DNA from: Actinomycetota bacterium
Lineage (GTDB): Bacteria; Actinomycetota; Acidimicrobiia; Acidimicrobiales; Ilumatobacteraceae
Assembly (NCBI GenBank): GCA_016870215.1
Contig: VGCD01000001.1
Span: 121,838 to 185,837 of the forward strand
Reading direction: 5' to 3'
Length of the DNA: 64,000 nt
The notes beneath the pieces were generated by a model. The model saw nothing but the letters and a program-made list of their open reading frames with translations. It had not been told where the DNA came from and made no database searches. A program made the translations under genes and the position numbers. Of this stretch, positions 8,276 through 19,112 are shown one piece after another (position 1 is the first letter of the stretch; every line of letters starts with the position of its first letter).

Positions 8276-11200
8276 ACAATCGATCTGACACTTGGCGTTC
8301 GATGATGACGACCGCGGTGGTGGTCGGAGCCACCTTGTTGGTGCTCTCAACGCTTCACCCCGAGCTGATTCTTCGCAACAACACCCCAACTGGGGGCGAC
8401 ATGGGAGCTCACGTGTGGGGACCCGCATACCTTCGTGATGTCCTGCTGCCGCACTGGCGCTTCAACGGGTGGAGCATGGATTGGTATTCAGGGTTTCCTG
8501 CGTACCGGTTCTACATGGTGGTACCAGCACTCATGGTGGTCCTCGTCGACATCATCGTGCCCTACGGCATCGCGTTCAAAATTGTCGTTGTTGCTGGCTT
8601 GGTCGCTTTTCCCTTCTGTGCGTGGCTCATGGGACGGTTGGCACGCCTTGCGTTTCCGTTGCCGGAGCTCATGGCGATCGGTGCGACCATGTTCTTGTAC
8701 GACGAGAGTTTCACCATTTACGGCGGCAACATCGCGTCGACGATGGCAGGAGAGTATTCATTCTCGCTCGCACTTGCGTTCGCGCTTCTCGCGTTTGGTC
8801 TGTTTGCGCGTGGGCTAGAAACCGGTCAATACAGGGCGTGGGCCGCTGTGGCAATTGCATTGTCTGCGCTATGTCACGGCATCGTTCTCATATTTGTATT
8901 CGGTGGCCTCGTCATCATGTGGTTCATGCGCATGGATCGGCAACGGTTCAAGTACGGCATAACCACGATGGTGTGTGCAGTTCTCTTGTCGGCATTTTGG
9001 GTGCTTCCATTTCTTGGCGGACATGCCTTCATGACGGACATGAAGTACGAGCCAAAACCAGCCGGGCCGAACGAATCCTTGTGGACCATGTTCTTCCCAC
9101 TGCCGATTGCATGGGACGTAATTATCTTGGCCTTGGCCATCGCAGGCTTCGTCGGTTCGCTCCTGCGCCGTCGATTCCTCGGCATCTGGATGGGCGTCTA
9201 CACCGTCATTCTCATGGTCGGTGTCAACGTTGCTCAACGTCAGCTTCCGGTCATTGGACTTCTCTGGAACCCTCGGTTGTTGCCATTTGTGTACTTATTG
9301 CGCTTCATGTTGGCGCTTATTGGTGTGTATGAGGTCGCTTCATTTGTCCATCGCTCGTTCGTGTTGGAACGCCGCGCTCGCGGAGAAGAAGCCACACATT
9401 CAACTGTCGTGGGAATGTCGACGAATTCAGCCACTGCATTGCTCGGCGTCAGCGCATTGTTCTGTCTTATCGTGCTGGGTTTTCGTTACGAACAGTTGCC
9501 CGGCGGAAAAGTCGAGTCGAAAAACGGGAAGACTCACTACACGTGGGGGCCGTTGTCGGTGCCGGCATCGCGCGCATTCTCAGACGGTTGGGCACGTTGG
9601 AACTTCGAAGGGTACGAGGGCAAGGCTGCGTACGGCGAGTATCACGACATCGTGCAGACAATGCAGGCGCTTGGTGATGATCCGGCACATGGCTGCGGCC
9701 GAGCGCTGTGGGAGAACAACAGCGAACTGAACAAGTACGGAACGACGATGTCGCTGATGTTGTTGCCATTCTGGACCAAGGGTTGCATCGGTTCGATGGA
9801 AGGCCTGTTCTTTGAAGCGGCCGGAACCACGCCGTATCACTTCATCACGGCTGCTGCGATGTCGAAACAGAGCAGTAATCCGGTGCGTGAGCTTCGTTAC
9901 GACAACACAGTCGCAGAAAAGGGTGTGCCGTATCTTCGCGAGCTCGGAGTGAAGTACTACATGGCATTCACGCCTGAAGGTGTCACGCAGGCTGACGCGC
10001 AGGAAGATCTCGTCAAGTTGAAGACGGTCGGTCCATGGCATGTGTATGAGGTGAGTGATGTCGCCCTTGTCGAAGGACTCTCGACACAGCCGGTCATCGT
10101 CAATGAACATGAAGGCGATGCTCGCGAGCAATGGCTTGAGCTCGGCACGTCATATTTCCAGCAGAGAAGTGAGTGGGCAGCGCTACCTGCGGCAGACGGA
10201 CCAGCGTCATGGCAACGAATCGATGTCGAAGTCGACATGGAACGGCGTGAAGGTGAACCGGGAGAGAGTGGTCGTCGGGTCGACATTGTGACGCCATCAG
10301 CAACCACTCCGATTGATCCACGTGAACTGAGCCAGGTTTCGGTGTCGAATATCGATATCGATCAAGAGCGCTTGTCGTTCGACGTCGACAAAGTCGGTAC
10401 TCCTGTCCTTGTTCGAGTCAGTTACTTCCCGAACTGGAAGGTGAAGGGTGGCGAAGGCCCGTACAGAGTTGCACCCAACATGATGGTGGTCATTCCCTCG
10501 TCCACCACCGTGGTGATGGAGTACGCGACATCTCGTGCAGATCAAATTGCTTTCGTTCTCACACTCGCCGGACTTGTGATGTTGGTGTGGTTCCGTCGCA
10601 GACCGTTTAGGTACGGAGTGGGCGTACATGACGTTCCGCCATCTACTGGCGGGGGCTCGGTAGCGTCTGGCGACATGTCAGCGACCGATCCGGCCGCGCT
10701 TGATCGAATAGTCAAGGCATACGACGTTCGTGGCACTACTCCGAACCAAATGAACGAGCATGTTGCCTACGCGTTAGGAGTTGGTTTTGCTCAATTCACG
10801 GATGCATCGACGGTGTTGGTGGCCCGCGACATGCGTCTGACAGGTGAAGGGCTCGCTGATGCATTTGCCGAAGGTGCGATGAGTCGAGGTGTGAACGTTG
10901 TTGATCTCGGACTTGCGAGCACGGACTTGTTGTATTTCGCCGCAGGCAAGCTCGATGCACCCGGTGCCATGTTCACCGCCTCGCACAACCCGGCCGAATA
11001 CAACGGCATCAAGTTCTGTCTGTCTGGTGCGCGACCAGTTGGTATCGAATCGGGGCTTGCCGATATCAGGGACATCGCCAAGGTAACGATGGCCTCATCG
11101 CGATCTACAAGCACGCGAACAGTGGCGCCTGGCGCGAAGACAAGAGGCACGAAGTCAACTCGGTCGATGCTCGATCAGTTCGCCGACCATGTGGTGTCGT

Positions 11201-12063
11201 TCGCAGATGTCGATGCGTTGCGCGGCCTCAAAGTTGTCGCCGATACCGCAAACGGCATGGGTGGACTCATCGTGCCCGTGGTGTTCGAACGCCTCCCAGG
11301 CGTGCAATTAGAAGTCATGTACGGCGAGCTCGACGGATCGTTCCCGAATCATCCCGCCGACCCGATTCAGCCAGCGAACCAACGTGACTTGCAAGCCCGC
11401 GTGGTGTCGGGCGGGTTTGATGTGGGTTTGGCATTCGACGGCGATGCAGACCGGGTGTTCGTGGTCGATGAATTGGGACGCGGATTGTCGGGCAGCACCA
11501 CCACTGCAATGCTCGCAGCAGCAATGCTGCGAGCGCACCCTGGTGCAACCATCCTGCACAACTGCATTTGTTCGCGAGCGGTCGCTGAAGTCATTCGTGA
11601 AAATGGTGGAACTCCTGTGCGCACTCGCGTGGGTCACAGTTTCATCAAACAAAAGATGGCAGAAACAGGTGCAGTCTTCGGTGGCGAACACTCCGCCCAC
11701 TATTACTTCCTCGATAATTACCGCGCTGACAGCGGCATCATCGCCTCGATGCTCGTGTTGAATGAGATGGCGCGCGCTGGTGCGCCACTGTCAGAGGTTC
11801 GCAAGCCGTTCGAACGTTACGAAGCAAGTGGTGAGATCAACACCGAGGTCGATGACACAACCGCTGTCATCGAGGCCGTGGCCCGCTCATTTGCTCAGTA
11901 CCCGCAAGACATCCTCGATGGATTGACTGTTGACTGTGGTGACTGGTGGTTCAACCTGCGGCCGTCGAACACAGAGCCGCTGCTGAGGCTGAACCTTGAG
12001 GCACCGACTCGTGCAGAGTGCGACCAACGAGTCGCCGAAGTGCTGAACATCGTGGCAGGATGA
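8272..12063 (+). CDS. manB: fusion of a PTPS-related/YfhO-like membrane protein with phosphomannomutase (ManB)
   Basis: 1263 aa in one open frame. Residues 1 to about 790 form a polytopic membrane protein with about a dozen hydrophobic segments, a GGDMGAH motif near 43 and extracytoplasmic loops, similar to '6-pyruvoyl-tetrahydropterin synthase-related' or YfhO-like proteins, which resemble lipid-linked glycosyltransferases. After a flexible linker (PPSTGGGSVASGD), an entire phosphohexomutase begins near residue 802: KAYDVRG, the phosphoserine loop TASHNP (Ser904), the metal loop DGDADR (1056-1061) and the sugar-phosphate loop RPSNTEP. ManB converts mannose-6-P to mannose-1-P for GDP-mannose. 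An in-frame ATG at 10675 could start ManB alone. The stop overlaps the Trm112 gene. Confidence 0.85.
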   Translation: MNNRSDTWRSMMTTAVVVGATLLVLSTLHPELILRNNTPTGGDMGAHVWGPAYLRDVLLPHWRFNGWSMDWYSGFPAYRFYMVVPALMVVLVDIIVPYGIAFKIVVVAGLVAFPFCAWLMGRLARLAFPLPELMAIGATMFLYDESFTIYGGNIASTMAGEYSFSLALAFALLAFGLFARGLETGQYRAWAAVAIALSALCHGIVLIFVFGGLVIMWFMRMDRQRFKYGITTMVCAVLLSAFWVLPFLGGHAFMTDMKYEPKPAGPNESLWTMFFPLPIAWDVIILALAIAGFVGSLLRRRFLGIWMGVYTVILMVGVNVAQRQLPVIGLLWNPRLLPFVYLLRFMLALIGVYEVASFVHRSFVLERRARGEEATHSTVVGMSTNSATALLGVSALFCLIVLGFRYEQLPGGKVESKNGKTHYTWGPLSVPASRAFSDGWARWNFEGYEGKAAYGEYHDIVQTMQALGDDPAHGCGRALWENNSELNKYGTTMSLMLLPFWTKGCIGSMEGLFFEAAGTTPYHFITAAAMSKQSSNPVRELRYDNTVAEKGVPYLRELGVKYYMAFTPEGVTQADAQEDLVKLKTVGPWHVYEVSDVALVEGLSTQPVIVNEHEGDAREQWLELGTSYFQQRSEWAALPAADGPASWQRIDVEVDMERREGEPGESGRRVDIVTPSATTPIDPRELSQVSVSNIDIDQERLSFDVDKVGTPVLVRVSYFPNWKVKGGEGPYRVAPNMMVVIPSSTTVVMEYATSRADQIAFVLTLAGLVMLVWFRRRPFRYGVGVHDVPPSTGGGSVASGDMSATDPAALDRIVKAYDVRGTTPNQMNEHVAYALGVGFAQFTDASTVLVARDMRLTGEGLADAFAEGAMSRGVNVVDLGLASTDLLYFAAGKLDAPGAMFTASHNPAEYNGIKFCLSGARPVGIESGLADIRDIAKVTMASSRSTSTRTVAPGAKTRGTKSTRSMLDQFADHVVSFADVDALRGLKVVADTANGMGGLIVPVVFERLPGVQLEVMYGELDGSFPNHPADPIQPANQRDLQARVVSGGFDVGLAFDGDADRVFVVDELGRGLSGSTTTAMLAAAMLRAHPGATILHNCICSRAVAEVIRENGGTPVRTRVGHSFIKQKMAETGAVFGGEHSAHYYFLDNYRADSGIIASMLVLNEMARAGAPLSEVRKPFERYEASGEINTEVDDTTAVIEAVARSFAQYPQDILDGLTVDCGDWWFNLRPSNTEPLLRLNLEAPTRAECDQRVAEVLNIVAG

Positions 12064-12305
12064 CTCTCATGTCACTTGATCAAGCACTGCTCGACATCCT
12101 CGCTTGTCCACAGGACAAGGGTCCGCTGTATTACTTCGCAGATGAAGAGTCGCTGTACAACCCCCGACTTCATCGTCGATACGCAGTGCGCGAGGGCATT
12201 CCGGTCATGCTGATTGACGAAGCCGAGTCATTGTCCGACGCGGAGCACGACCGACTCATGGCCAAGGTTCGCGACAGCGGACTGAAGCCCACTTTCGAGG
12301 CGTAA
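12060..12305 (+). CDS. Trm112/UPF0434-family protein
   Basis: 81 aa. It shows the family signature DILACPQDKGPLYYF followed by LYNPRLHRRYAVREGIPVMLIDEAE. In other organisms Trm112 proteins activate methyltransferases acting on tRNA, rRNA or release factors; many bacterial members have no known partner. Only one cysteine remains of the usual zinc ligands. The ATG 12060 overlaps the stop of the manB fusion, showing coupling, and the gene sits between manB and ahcY as in other actinobacteria. Being next to the enzyme that removes S-adenosylhomocysteine fits a role in methylation, but this is inference. Confidence 0.8.
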   Translation: MTLMSLDQALLDILACPQDKGPLYYFADEESLYNPRLHRRYAVREGIPVMLIDEAESLSDAEHDRLMAKVRDSGLKPTFEA

Positions 12306-12339
12306 AGCTCCACTACACTCGTTCTTCTGTCGGGCTGAA

Positions 12340-12413
12340 CAGATCGGTGCCAGTGGGCCCCAGCCTGGTGAACAGAGCCATCTGGCTCGTCCACATCTGC
12401 AACCCCGAAGGGA
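12340..12413 (+). promoter_or_regulatory. structured leader of ahcY, possible ligand-sensing RNA
   Basis: The 114-bp gap before ahcY folds on paper as a three-way junction. P1 is CAGAT (12340-12344) with ATCTG (12395-12399). P2 is CCAG (12350-12353) with CTGG (12364-12367), enclosing a GGGCCCC-rich tip. P3 is GAGCC (12375-12379) with GGCTC (12384-12388) around an ATCT loop. The ribosome binding site GAAGGGA begins about 8 nt after P1. It does not match the SAH or SAM-IV riboswitch consensus as I remember them. The gene served makes SAH, adenosine or SAM sensing plausible, but unproven. Confidence 0.4.
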
Positions 12414-12419
12414 ACCCCA

Positions 12420-13871
<1,452 letters not shown>

Positions 13872-13881
13872 TTCGTCGTGA

Positions 13882-13923
13882 GCTTCGTCCGGGTCGTCAT
13901 TGTTCGGCGGCTTCGGACGAAGC
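13882..13923. terminator. inverted repeat between convergent ahcY and the YczE-like gene
   Basis: GCTTCGTCCG (13882-13891) pairs with CGGACGAAGC (13914-13923), ten perfect base pairs with a 22-nt loop. It begins 10 bp after the ahcY stop and its right arm lies inside the last codons of the convergent membrane-protein gene. It could stop transcription from either side; no T-run follows. Confidence 0.5.
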
Positions 13924-14532
13924 AGCAGCGATAGTGGATGGCGACATCTTGAACACACCGAGCATCGTCTGCACGAGCGGGCCAATGCCAAACGCAAAGA
14001 TGAACGTGCCGATACCCAGGGTGCCGCCAAGTGTCAACCCGATGATCATCACCACCACCTCGACCATTGTTCGAGCAACTCTGATGCTGACACCGAATCG
14101 TTGATTGATGCCGACCATCAGCCCGTCACGTGGGCCAGTGCCGAGCTCTGCTCCGATGTACAAACCCGATCCACCGGCAATCAGCAACATGCCAAGGACG
14201 AGGTAAACGAGTCGTCCGACGATGTGTCCCGTGTCGGGCAGCAACTCTTCAGCAATGTTCTCGACCAGACCGATTTCGAGCGCATTCATGACGGTGCCAA
14301 TGCCGGGTCGTTGGCGCAGAGGAATCCACAACACAAGTAGCGCGATGCCGGTGAAGACGATCACCGTTCCCATTCGTAGTTCAGTTCGCCCGGCGACACC
14401 TTGGTGAAACACGTCCCACGGCGGAACACCCATTTCTGACTTCACGAAACATGCGATACCCGTGCCGAAGCATGCGAGGCCGAGTGCACATCGAGCGAGG
14501 CGTTCAAAAATGCGCTCCGACAACGGACGCAT
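13897..14532 (-). CDS. YczE/YyaS/YitT-like integral membrane protein
   Basis: 211 aa from ATG 14532 (earlier ATGs at 14550 and 14559 would overlap the divergent gene). There are five to six hydrophobic helices. Family-typical segments are CFVKSEMGVPPWDVFHQG near the start and YIGAELGTGPRDGLMVGINQRFGVSI further on. Such proteins are predicted transporters or membrane regulators with no assigned substrate. It stands alone on its strand, convergent with ahcY and divergent from the phosphoribosyltransferase gene. Confidence 0.75.
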   Translation of the reverse strand: MRPLSERIFERLARCALGLACFGTGIACFVKSEMGVPPWDVFHQGVAGRTELRMGTVIVFTGIALLVLWIPLRQRPGIGTVMNALEIGLVENIAEELLPDTGHIVGRLVYLVLGMLLIAGGSGLYIGAELGTGPRDGLMVGINQRFGVSIRVARTMVEVVVMIIGLTLGGTLGIGTFIFAFGIGPLVQTMLGVFKMSPSTIAAASSEAAEQ

Positions 14533-14548
14533 CGTGGTGGTGGGAGAC

Positions 14549-15109
14549 ATGCAGGGCAACCGTACTCAACCATCTGCTCGCGAGGATGGCTCTTTTCAAT
14601 TGCTCGAGCCAGGCCTCACGCTGTCTGCTGCGAGTGCACATGATGGTGAAGTTCGTCAGCGAATTCTCGCGCTCAAGTACCACAATGATCGAGGGCAAGC
14701 GATGCATCTCGCGCGACTACTCGTGCCACTACTGCATGATCTGAATCCTTCTCCGCAAGTCATCACGTGGGCACCAACGACGACGCGTCGCATTCGCGAG
14801 CGAGGTATCGACCAAGCCGAGTGGTTGGCGCGTGCCGTGGCGCGAGAGTTGCGGTTGCCGTGCAAACGACTTCTGAAGCGCATCAATCGCAATTCGCAAG
14901 AGGGCCAGAACAGAATCACCCGATTGACTCGACCGCGATTTCGCGCGCGAGTGCGCCGGGACATGAGATGTGTCGTCGTGATAGATGACGTGATTACGAC
15001 CGGGGCAACCCTGCGTGCCGCGGCCAGTGTCCTTCACGCTGAAGGGGTGGAACATGTGCATGCGGTTGCGGTCGCACACCGCCGGCGTGAGCGAGGGGCT
15101 CACCGATAG
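14549..15109 (+). CDS. ComF-like phosphoribosyltransferase lacking the zinc domain
   Basis: 186 aa from ATG 14549; ATG 14510 and 14462 are also in frame but run into the divergent gene. The PRPP-binding loop [14 protein letters not shown] is near the C-terminus, and the upstream motifs [24 protein letters not shown] and [13 protein letters not shown] match ComF. ComF proteins normally start with a CxxC zinc ribbon; none is present here, so this is a short form. ComF is linked to DNA uptake in some bacteria; comM and dprA also occur in this window, but 35 kb away. It lies 13 bp before secA on the same strand. Confidence 0.7.
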   Translation: MQGNRTQPSAREDGSFQLLEPGLTLSAASAHDGEVRQRILALKYHNDRGQAMHLARLLVPLLHDLNPSPQVITWAPTTTRRIRERGIDQAEWLARAVARELRLPCKRLLKRINRNSQEGQNRITRLTRPRFRARVRRDMRCVVVIDDVITTGATLRAAASVLHAEGVEHVHAVAVAHRRRERGAHR

Positions 15110-15122
15110 GCTGGTCCTTCCC

Positions 15123-17912
15123 ATGGCACTTCTCGACCGCATACTTCGTGCCGGAGACGGCAAGCGGGTGAAGGCCCTCCAGGGAATCATCCCTGACGTC
15201 AACGCACTCTCTGCCTCCATGGCTGCGCTGTCCGATGATGCCCTCAAGGCCAAGACCGGAGAGTTCCGTGAGCGCCTTGATCGCGGTGCTGATCTCGACG
15301 ACATCTTGGTCGAAGCTTTTGCTGCACTGCGAGAGGGCGCGTCTCGTGTCATCGGTCAGCGCCACTACGACGTTCAAATCATGGGTGGTGCGGCACTGCA
15401 CTTTGGCTGGATCGCCGAAATGAAGACCGGTGAAGGAAAGACGCTGGTGTCAACTCTGCCCGCGTATCTGAATGGTCTATCCGGCAAGGGTGTGCATCAA
15501 ATCACTGTCAACGACTATCTCGCTCGGCGTGACTCAGAATGGATTGGTCGCATCCATCGTTGGATGGGGCTGTCAGTCGGGTTGGTCATTCCCGGCCACC
15601 GCGAAAGCCCGTGGTTGAAGCGTGCTGAATACGCATGCGACATCACATACGGAACGAACAACGAATTCGGTTTTGATTATCTGCGCGACAACATGGCCGG
15701 AACGCTGAAAGAGAAAGTGCAACGTGGCCACAACTTCGCCATCGTCGACGAAGTCGACAGCATTCTCATTGACGAAGCACGTACGCCCCTCATTATTTCG
15801 GGTCGTATCGCTGATGCAGCTCAGATGTATTACAAGTTTGCTTCGATTGTGCGCTCTCTTCAGCGCGACGTCGACTATGAAGTGCAAGAAGACAAGCGCA
15901 TCGTGGTGCCAACCGAAGCCGGTATCGAAAAAGTCGAGAGCGAGCTTGGCATCGAGAACTTGTACGACGAGGTGCAGCAGAATCTCGTCCACCAGCTTCA
16001 AGTTGCACTGAAAGCGAAAGAGCTCTACCGCCGCGACAAGGACTACATCGTGCAAGCAGGCGATGTGAAAATCGTCGACGAATTCACTGGACGCATCCTC
16101 GAAGGACGTCGGTGGAGCGAAGGAATCCACCAGGCAGTGGAAGCCAAAGAGGGTGTGCGCATCAAGGAAGAGAACCAAACTCTCGCCACCATCACCTTGC
16201 AGAACTACTTCCGTATGTATGACAAGTTGTCCGGCATGACGGGAACTGCCCAAACAGAGGCAGCCGAACTCATGAACACCTATGGCTTGCAAGTGGTGCC
16301 TATTCCCACTAACAAGCCGCCGGCACGTGCCGATCAAGCCGACCTCATCTACAAGTCAGAAGTTGCCAAGTTCCGCGCAGTCGTCGACGACATCGTTGAG
16401 AAGCACTCGAAAGGTCAACCAGTTCTGGTCGGTACAATCAGCGTGGAAAAGAGCGAGCATCTCTCCCGCGAGCTCACCAAGCGAGGTGTGCACCACGAGG
16501 TGTTGAATGCCAAGCAACACACTCGTGAAGCCCACATTGTCACCCAGGCTGGTCGCCTTGGTGCCGTCACGGTAGCCACCAACATGGCGGGTCGAGGCGT
16601 CGACATTCTTCTCGGTGGAAATCCTGAGGGGTTGGCTCGCCAGAAGGTTGTCAATGAGGGATTCGACCCTTTGACGCTCGAAGACGACTACGCGTTGCCG
16701 CTTATTGACGGAAACATCCCGGCCGAATTCGCGGAACAGCGTGCAGCAGCACAAGCCCGCTACCAACAACTGCTCGATGAATACACCGCCGAGTGCAAAG
16801 CAGAAGGTGACCACATTCGGGCACTTGGCGGCCTGTATGTGTTGGGTACTGAGCGCCACGAAAGTCGTCGAATCGACAACCAGCTCCGCGGTCGTTCTGG
16901 TCGACAAGGTGACCCGGGCGAAAGCCGTTTTTATCTCAGCCTCGACGACGAATTGTTGCGCCTTTTTGCAACGGGCGCACTCAGTTGGGTCATGGGGCGA
17001 GCACTGCCAGATGACGAGGCAATCGAAGCCAAGATGGTGACCAAGGCCATTGAGCGTGCACAAACCACCGTCGAGCAGCGCAATGCCGAGATTCGCAAGA
17101 ACGTGCTCAAGTACGACGAAGTCATGAACGAGCAGCGCAAGGTCATCTACATGCGCCGAGATCAAATTCTCGAAGGGGTCGATCTCAAGGCCGCGGCAAT
17201 GGAGTATCTCGCCGAGGCTGTCGATTCTCTGATCGACACATATTGCGTGTCGGAAGCCGATGATGAATGGGACCTCTACGGTCTCACCACCGAGCTTCGC
17301 TCGTACTGGCCGGCAGCAATCACCATTGAGCAGTTGGATGATTGTGCCGACACCGATGCCATGTACGACCTCGTCATGGCCGATGCGTCAGCTCACTACG
17401 CACGTCGCGAGAATGAACTGACGCCAGACACCATGCGCGAAATCGAGCGACAGGTCATGTTGCGCATCATCGACCAGCGTTGGCGTGAACATCTGGAAGA
17501 GATGGACTATCTCCAAGAGGGAATCAACTTGCGTGCAATGGGTCAAAAAGACCCATTGTCGGAATGGCAGCGCGAGGGCTACGAAATGTTCGGAGCCATG
17601 ATGAAGGGTATTGCCCAAGATTTTGTGCGCTACATCATGCACGTGCAGGTCGTGAGCGAAGACGAGCCATCCGTCGTGGTGCGCGATGTGCAAGAGACAT
17701 CAAGTGACAATGTCAGTACTGATGGTTTCCTCGCTGCTGCTTCTGCCGAAGGAGTCGACCCTGCTCTTCTTGCCGCTCAAGCGGAAGCCCAACAGTCTGC
17801 GGTGCAGCGCACCGTTCGAAAAGACGAGAACGACTGGTCCAACACGCCACGAAATGCTCCATGCCCTTGTGGTTCGGGGCGAAAGTACAAGCAGTGCCAC
17901 GGCGCTGCTTGA
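15123..17912 (+). CDS. secA: preprotein translocase ATPase SecA
   Basis: 929 aa from ATG 15123 ([17 protein letters not shown]). This is the motor that drives unfolded preproteins through SecYEG. The sequence shows Walker A MKTGEGKT, the [13 protein letters not shown] helicase motif, [21 protein letters not shown] and [13 protein letters not shown]. The C-terminal SEC-C zinc ligand set is intact in [16 protein letters not shown]. Length and motifs are those of the housekeeping SecA1. It is followed 9 bp later by prfB, a common neighbour pair. An in-frame extension to 15015 lies inside the upstream gene and is rejected. Confidence 0.97.
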   Translation: MALLDRILRAGDGKRVKALQGIIPDVNALSASMAALSDDALKAKTGEFRERLDRGADLDDILVEAFAALREGASRVIGQRHYDVQIMGGAALHFGWIAEMKTGEGKTLVSTLPAYLNGLSGKGVHQITVNDYLARRDSEWIGRIHRWMGLSVGLVIPGHRESPWLKRAEYACDITYGTNNEFGFDYLRDNMAGTLKEKVQRGHNFAIVDEVDSILIDEARTPLIISGRIADAAQMYYKFASIVRSLQRDVDYEVQEDKRIVVPTEAGIEKVESELGIENLYDEVQQNLVHQLQVALKAKELYRRDKDYIVQAGDVKIVDEFTGRILEGRRWSEGIHQAVEAKEGVRIKEENQTLATITLQNYFRMYDKLSGMTGTAQTEAAELMNTYGLQVVPIPTNKPPARADQADLIYKSEVAKFRAVVDDIVEKHSKGQPVLVGTISVEKSEHLSRELTKRGVHHEVLNAKQHTREAHIVTQAGRLGAVTVATNMAGRGVDILLGGNPEGLARQKVVNEGFDPLTLEDDYALPLIDGNIPAEFAEQRAAAQARYQQLLDEYTAECKAEGDHIRALGGLYVLGTERHESRRIDNQLRGRSGRQGDPGESRFYLSLDDELLRLFATGALSWVMGRALPDDEAIEAKMVTKAIERAQTTVEQRNAEIRKNVLKYDEVMNEQRKVIYMRRDQILEGVDLKAAAMEYLAEAVDSLIDTYCVSEADDEWDLYGLTTELRSYWPAAITIEQLDDCADTDAMYDLVMADASAHYARRENELTPDTMREIERQVMLRIIDQRWREHLEEMDYLQEGINLRAMGQKDPLSEWQREGYEMFGAMMKGIAQDFVRYIMHVQVVSEDEPSVVVRDVQETSSDNVSTDGFLAAASAEGVDPALLAAQAEAQQSAVQRTVRKDENDWSNTPRNAPCPCGSGRKYKQCHGAA

Positions 17913-17921
17913 GGTTCCCCC

Positions 17922-19022
17922 ATGCGTGACTTCACCACCGATATTCGCGACGTCTCGCAACGTCTCAAAGATGCGAGCGCGTACCTGCGCATCGATGCTC
18001 TGCGTCTTCGCATTGCTGAACTTGAAGTAGAAATTTCGAAACCCGACTTGTGGGACGACCAAGAGCGTGCCAAGCAGGTCAACACCGAGTATTCGAATGT
18101 GAAGGGTGACATCGACGAGTATGAGTCACTCGCGCGGGCCGTCGAGGATGTCGAAGTGTTGCACGAGCTCGCTCGTGAAGAAGATGATGCATCCCAAGAA
18201 CCAGACATAGAGGCTGGTCTTGACGTGGTTTCGAGGCGACTCTCCGTGCTCGAGATGCGTAGCTTGTTTACAGGCGAGCATGACGAATCTGACGCGATTG
18301 TTCAAGTGAACGCCAAGGATGGCGGAGTCGACGCTCAAGACTGGACCGAGATCTTGTTGCGTATGTACTCAAGGTGGGCAGAGCGTCGTGGGTTCACCAT
18401 TGACGTCGACGACGTCAGCCAAGGAACTGAAGCTGGCATCTTGTCTGCTGAGTTCACCGTCAAAGGTCGATACGCATATGGCTTGATGACATCCGAGCGC
18501 GGAACTCATCGCCTCGTGCGCATCAGTCCATTCGACAACCAGGGGCGTCGTCAGACAAGTTTCGCGTTGGTGCAGGTATGGCCGGTCATGGAAGCACCTG
18601 ACGTCGACATCAACGAGTCTGATGTGCGCATGGAAGTGTTCCGTGCATCAGGTGCTGGTGGTCAGCACGTCAACAAGACATCGTCAGCGGTGCGCCTTAT
18701 TCATGAGCCCACTGGCATCGTTGCGACATCGCAGGAAGAACGCAGCCAGTTGCAGAACCGTGAAAAAGCAATGGCGCGTCTAAAGGCCATGATTGCCGCA
18801 AAGATTGAAGAAGAGCATGAGGCAGAACGCGACCGTATTGCTGGAAAACCGGCACAGATTGGTTGGGGTAGCCAAATTCGCTCATATGTGTTGCAGCCGT
18901 ACCAAATGGTCAAAGACCTGCGCACTGAAGTTGAATCAGGAAACGTCGCAGCGGTGCTTGACGGCGATCTTGATGAATTCATGGAGGGTTACCTCCGCTG
19001 GCGTCGCGCACAAACTTCATAA
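17922..19022 (+). CDS. prfB: peptide chain release factor 2
   Basis: 366 aa. Recognises UGA and UAA stop codons and releases the peptide. The codon-recognition tripeptide SPF is in RISPFDNQGR and the catalytic GGQ in GAGGQHVNKTSSAVR. The frame is open from ATG 17922 to the stop with no in-frame UGA near codon 25, so the programmed +1 frameshift that regulates RF2 in many bacteria is absent; this is common in actinobacteria. It starts 9 bp after secA, and ftsE follows 90 bp downstream beyond an inverted repeat. Confidence 0.96.
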   Translation: MRDFTTDIRDVSQRLKDASAYLRIDALRLRIAELEVEISKPDLWDDQERAKQVNTEYSNVKGDIDEYESLARAVEDVEVLHELAREEDDASQEPDIEAGLDVVSRRLSVLEMRSLFTGEHDESDAIVQVNAKDGGVDAQDWTEILLRMYSRWAERRGFTIDVDDVSQGTEAGILSAEFTVKGRYAYGLMTSERGTHRLVRISPFDNQGRRQTSFALVQVWPVMEAPDVDINESDVRMEVFRASGAGGQHVNKTSSAVRLIHEPTGIVATSQEERSQLQNREKAMARLKAMIAAKIEEEHEAERDRIAGKPAQIGWGSQIRSYVLQPYQMVKDLRTEVESGNVAAVLDGDLDEFMEGYLRWRRAQTS

Positions 19023-19064
19023 AGTCGCGTGATGTCGCCCAACCCCTGTGAAGTAAGGCTTTTT

Positions 19065-19086
19065 CGCCGACCGATATCGGTCCGCG
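19065..19086. promoter_or_regulatory. inverted repeat upstream of ftsE
   Basis: GACCGATATCGGTC (19069-19082) is a perfect 14-bp palindrome. After one mismatch on each side, the arms continue with CGC (19065-19067) and GCG (19084-19086). It lies 26 bp before the ftsE start and 42 bp after the prfB stop, preceded by TTTTT. It may be an operator of ftsEX or a small terminator hairpin after prfB. Confidence 0.4.
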
Positions 19087-19112
19087 GGCGCTGGTAGGTT
19101 GCTTCAAGCCAC

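Noticed and set aside
12306-12419. SAM-IV or SAH riboswitch
   Set aside because: Some pieces (GTGCCAG, GCAACCC) look alike, but the order of stems and the conserved core do not match; kept only as an unclassified leader.
17922-18100. Programmed frameshift in prfB
   Set aside because: The frame is open with no UGA near codon 25; the usual CTTTGA signal is absent.
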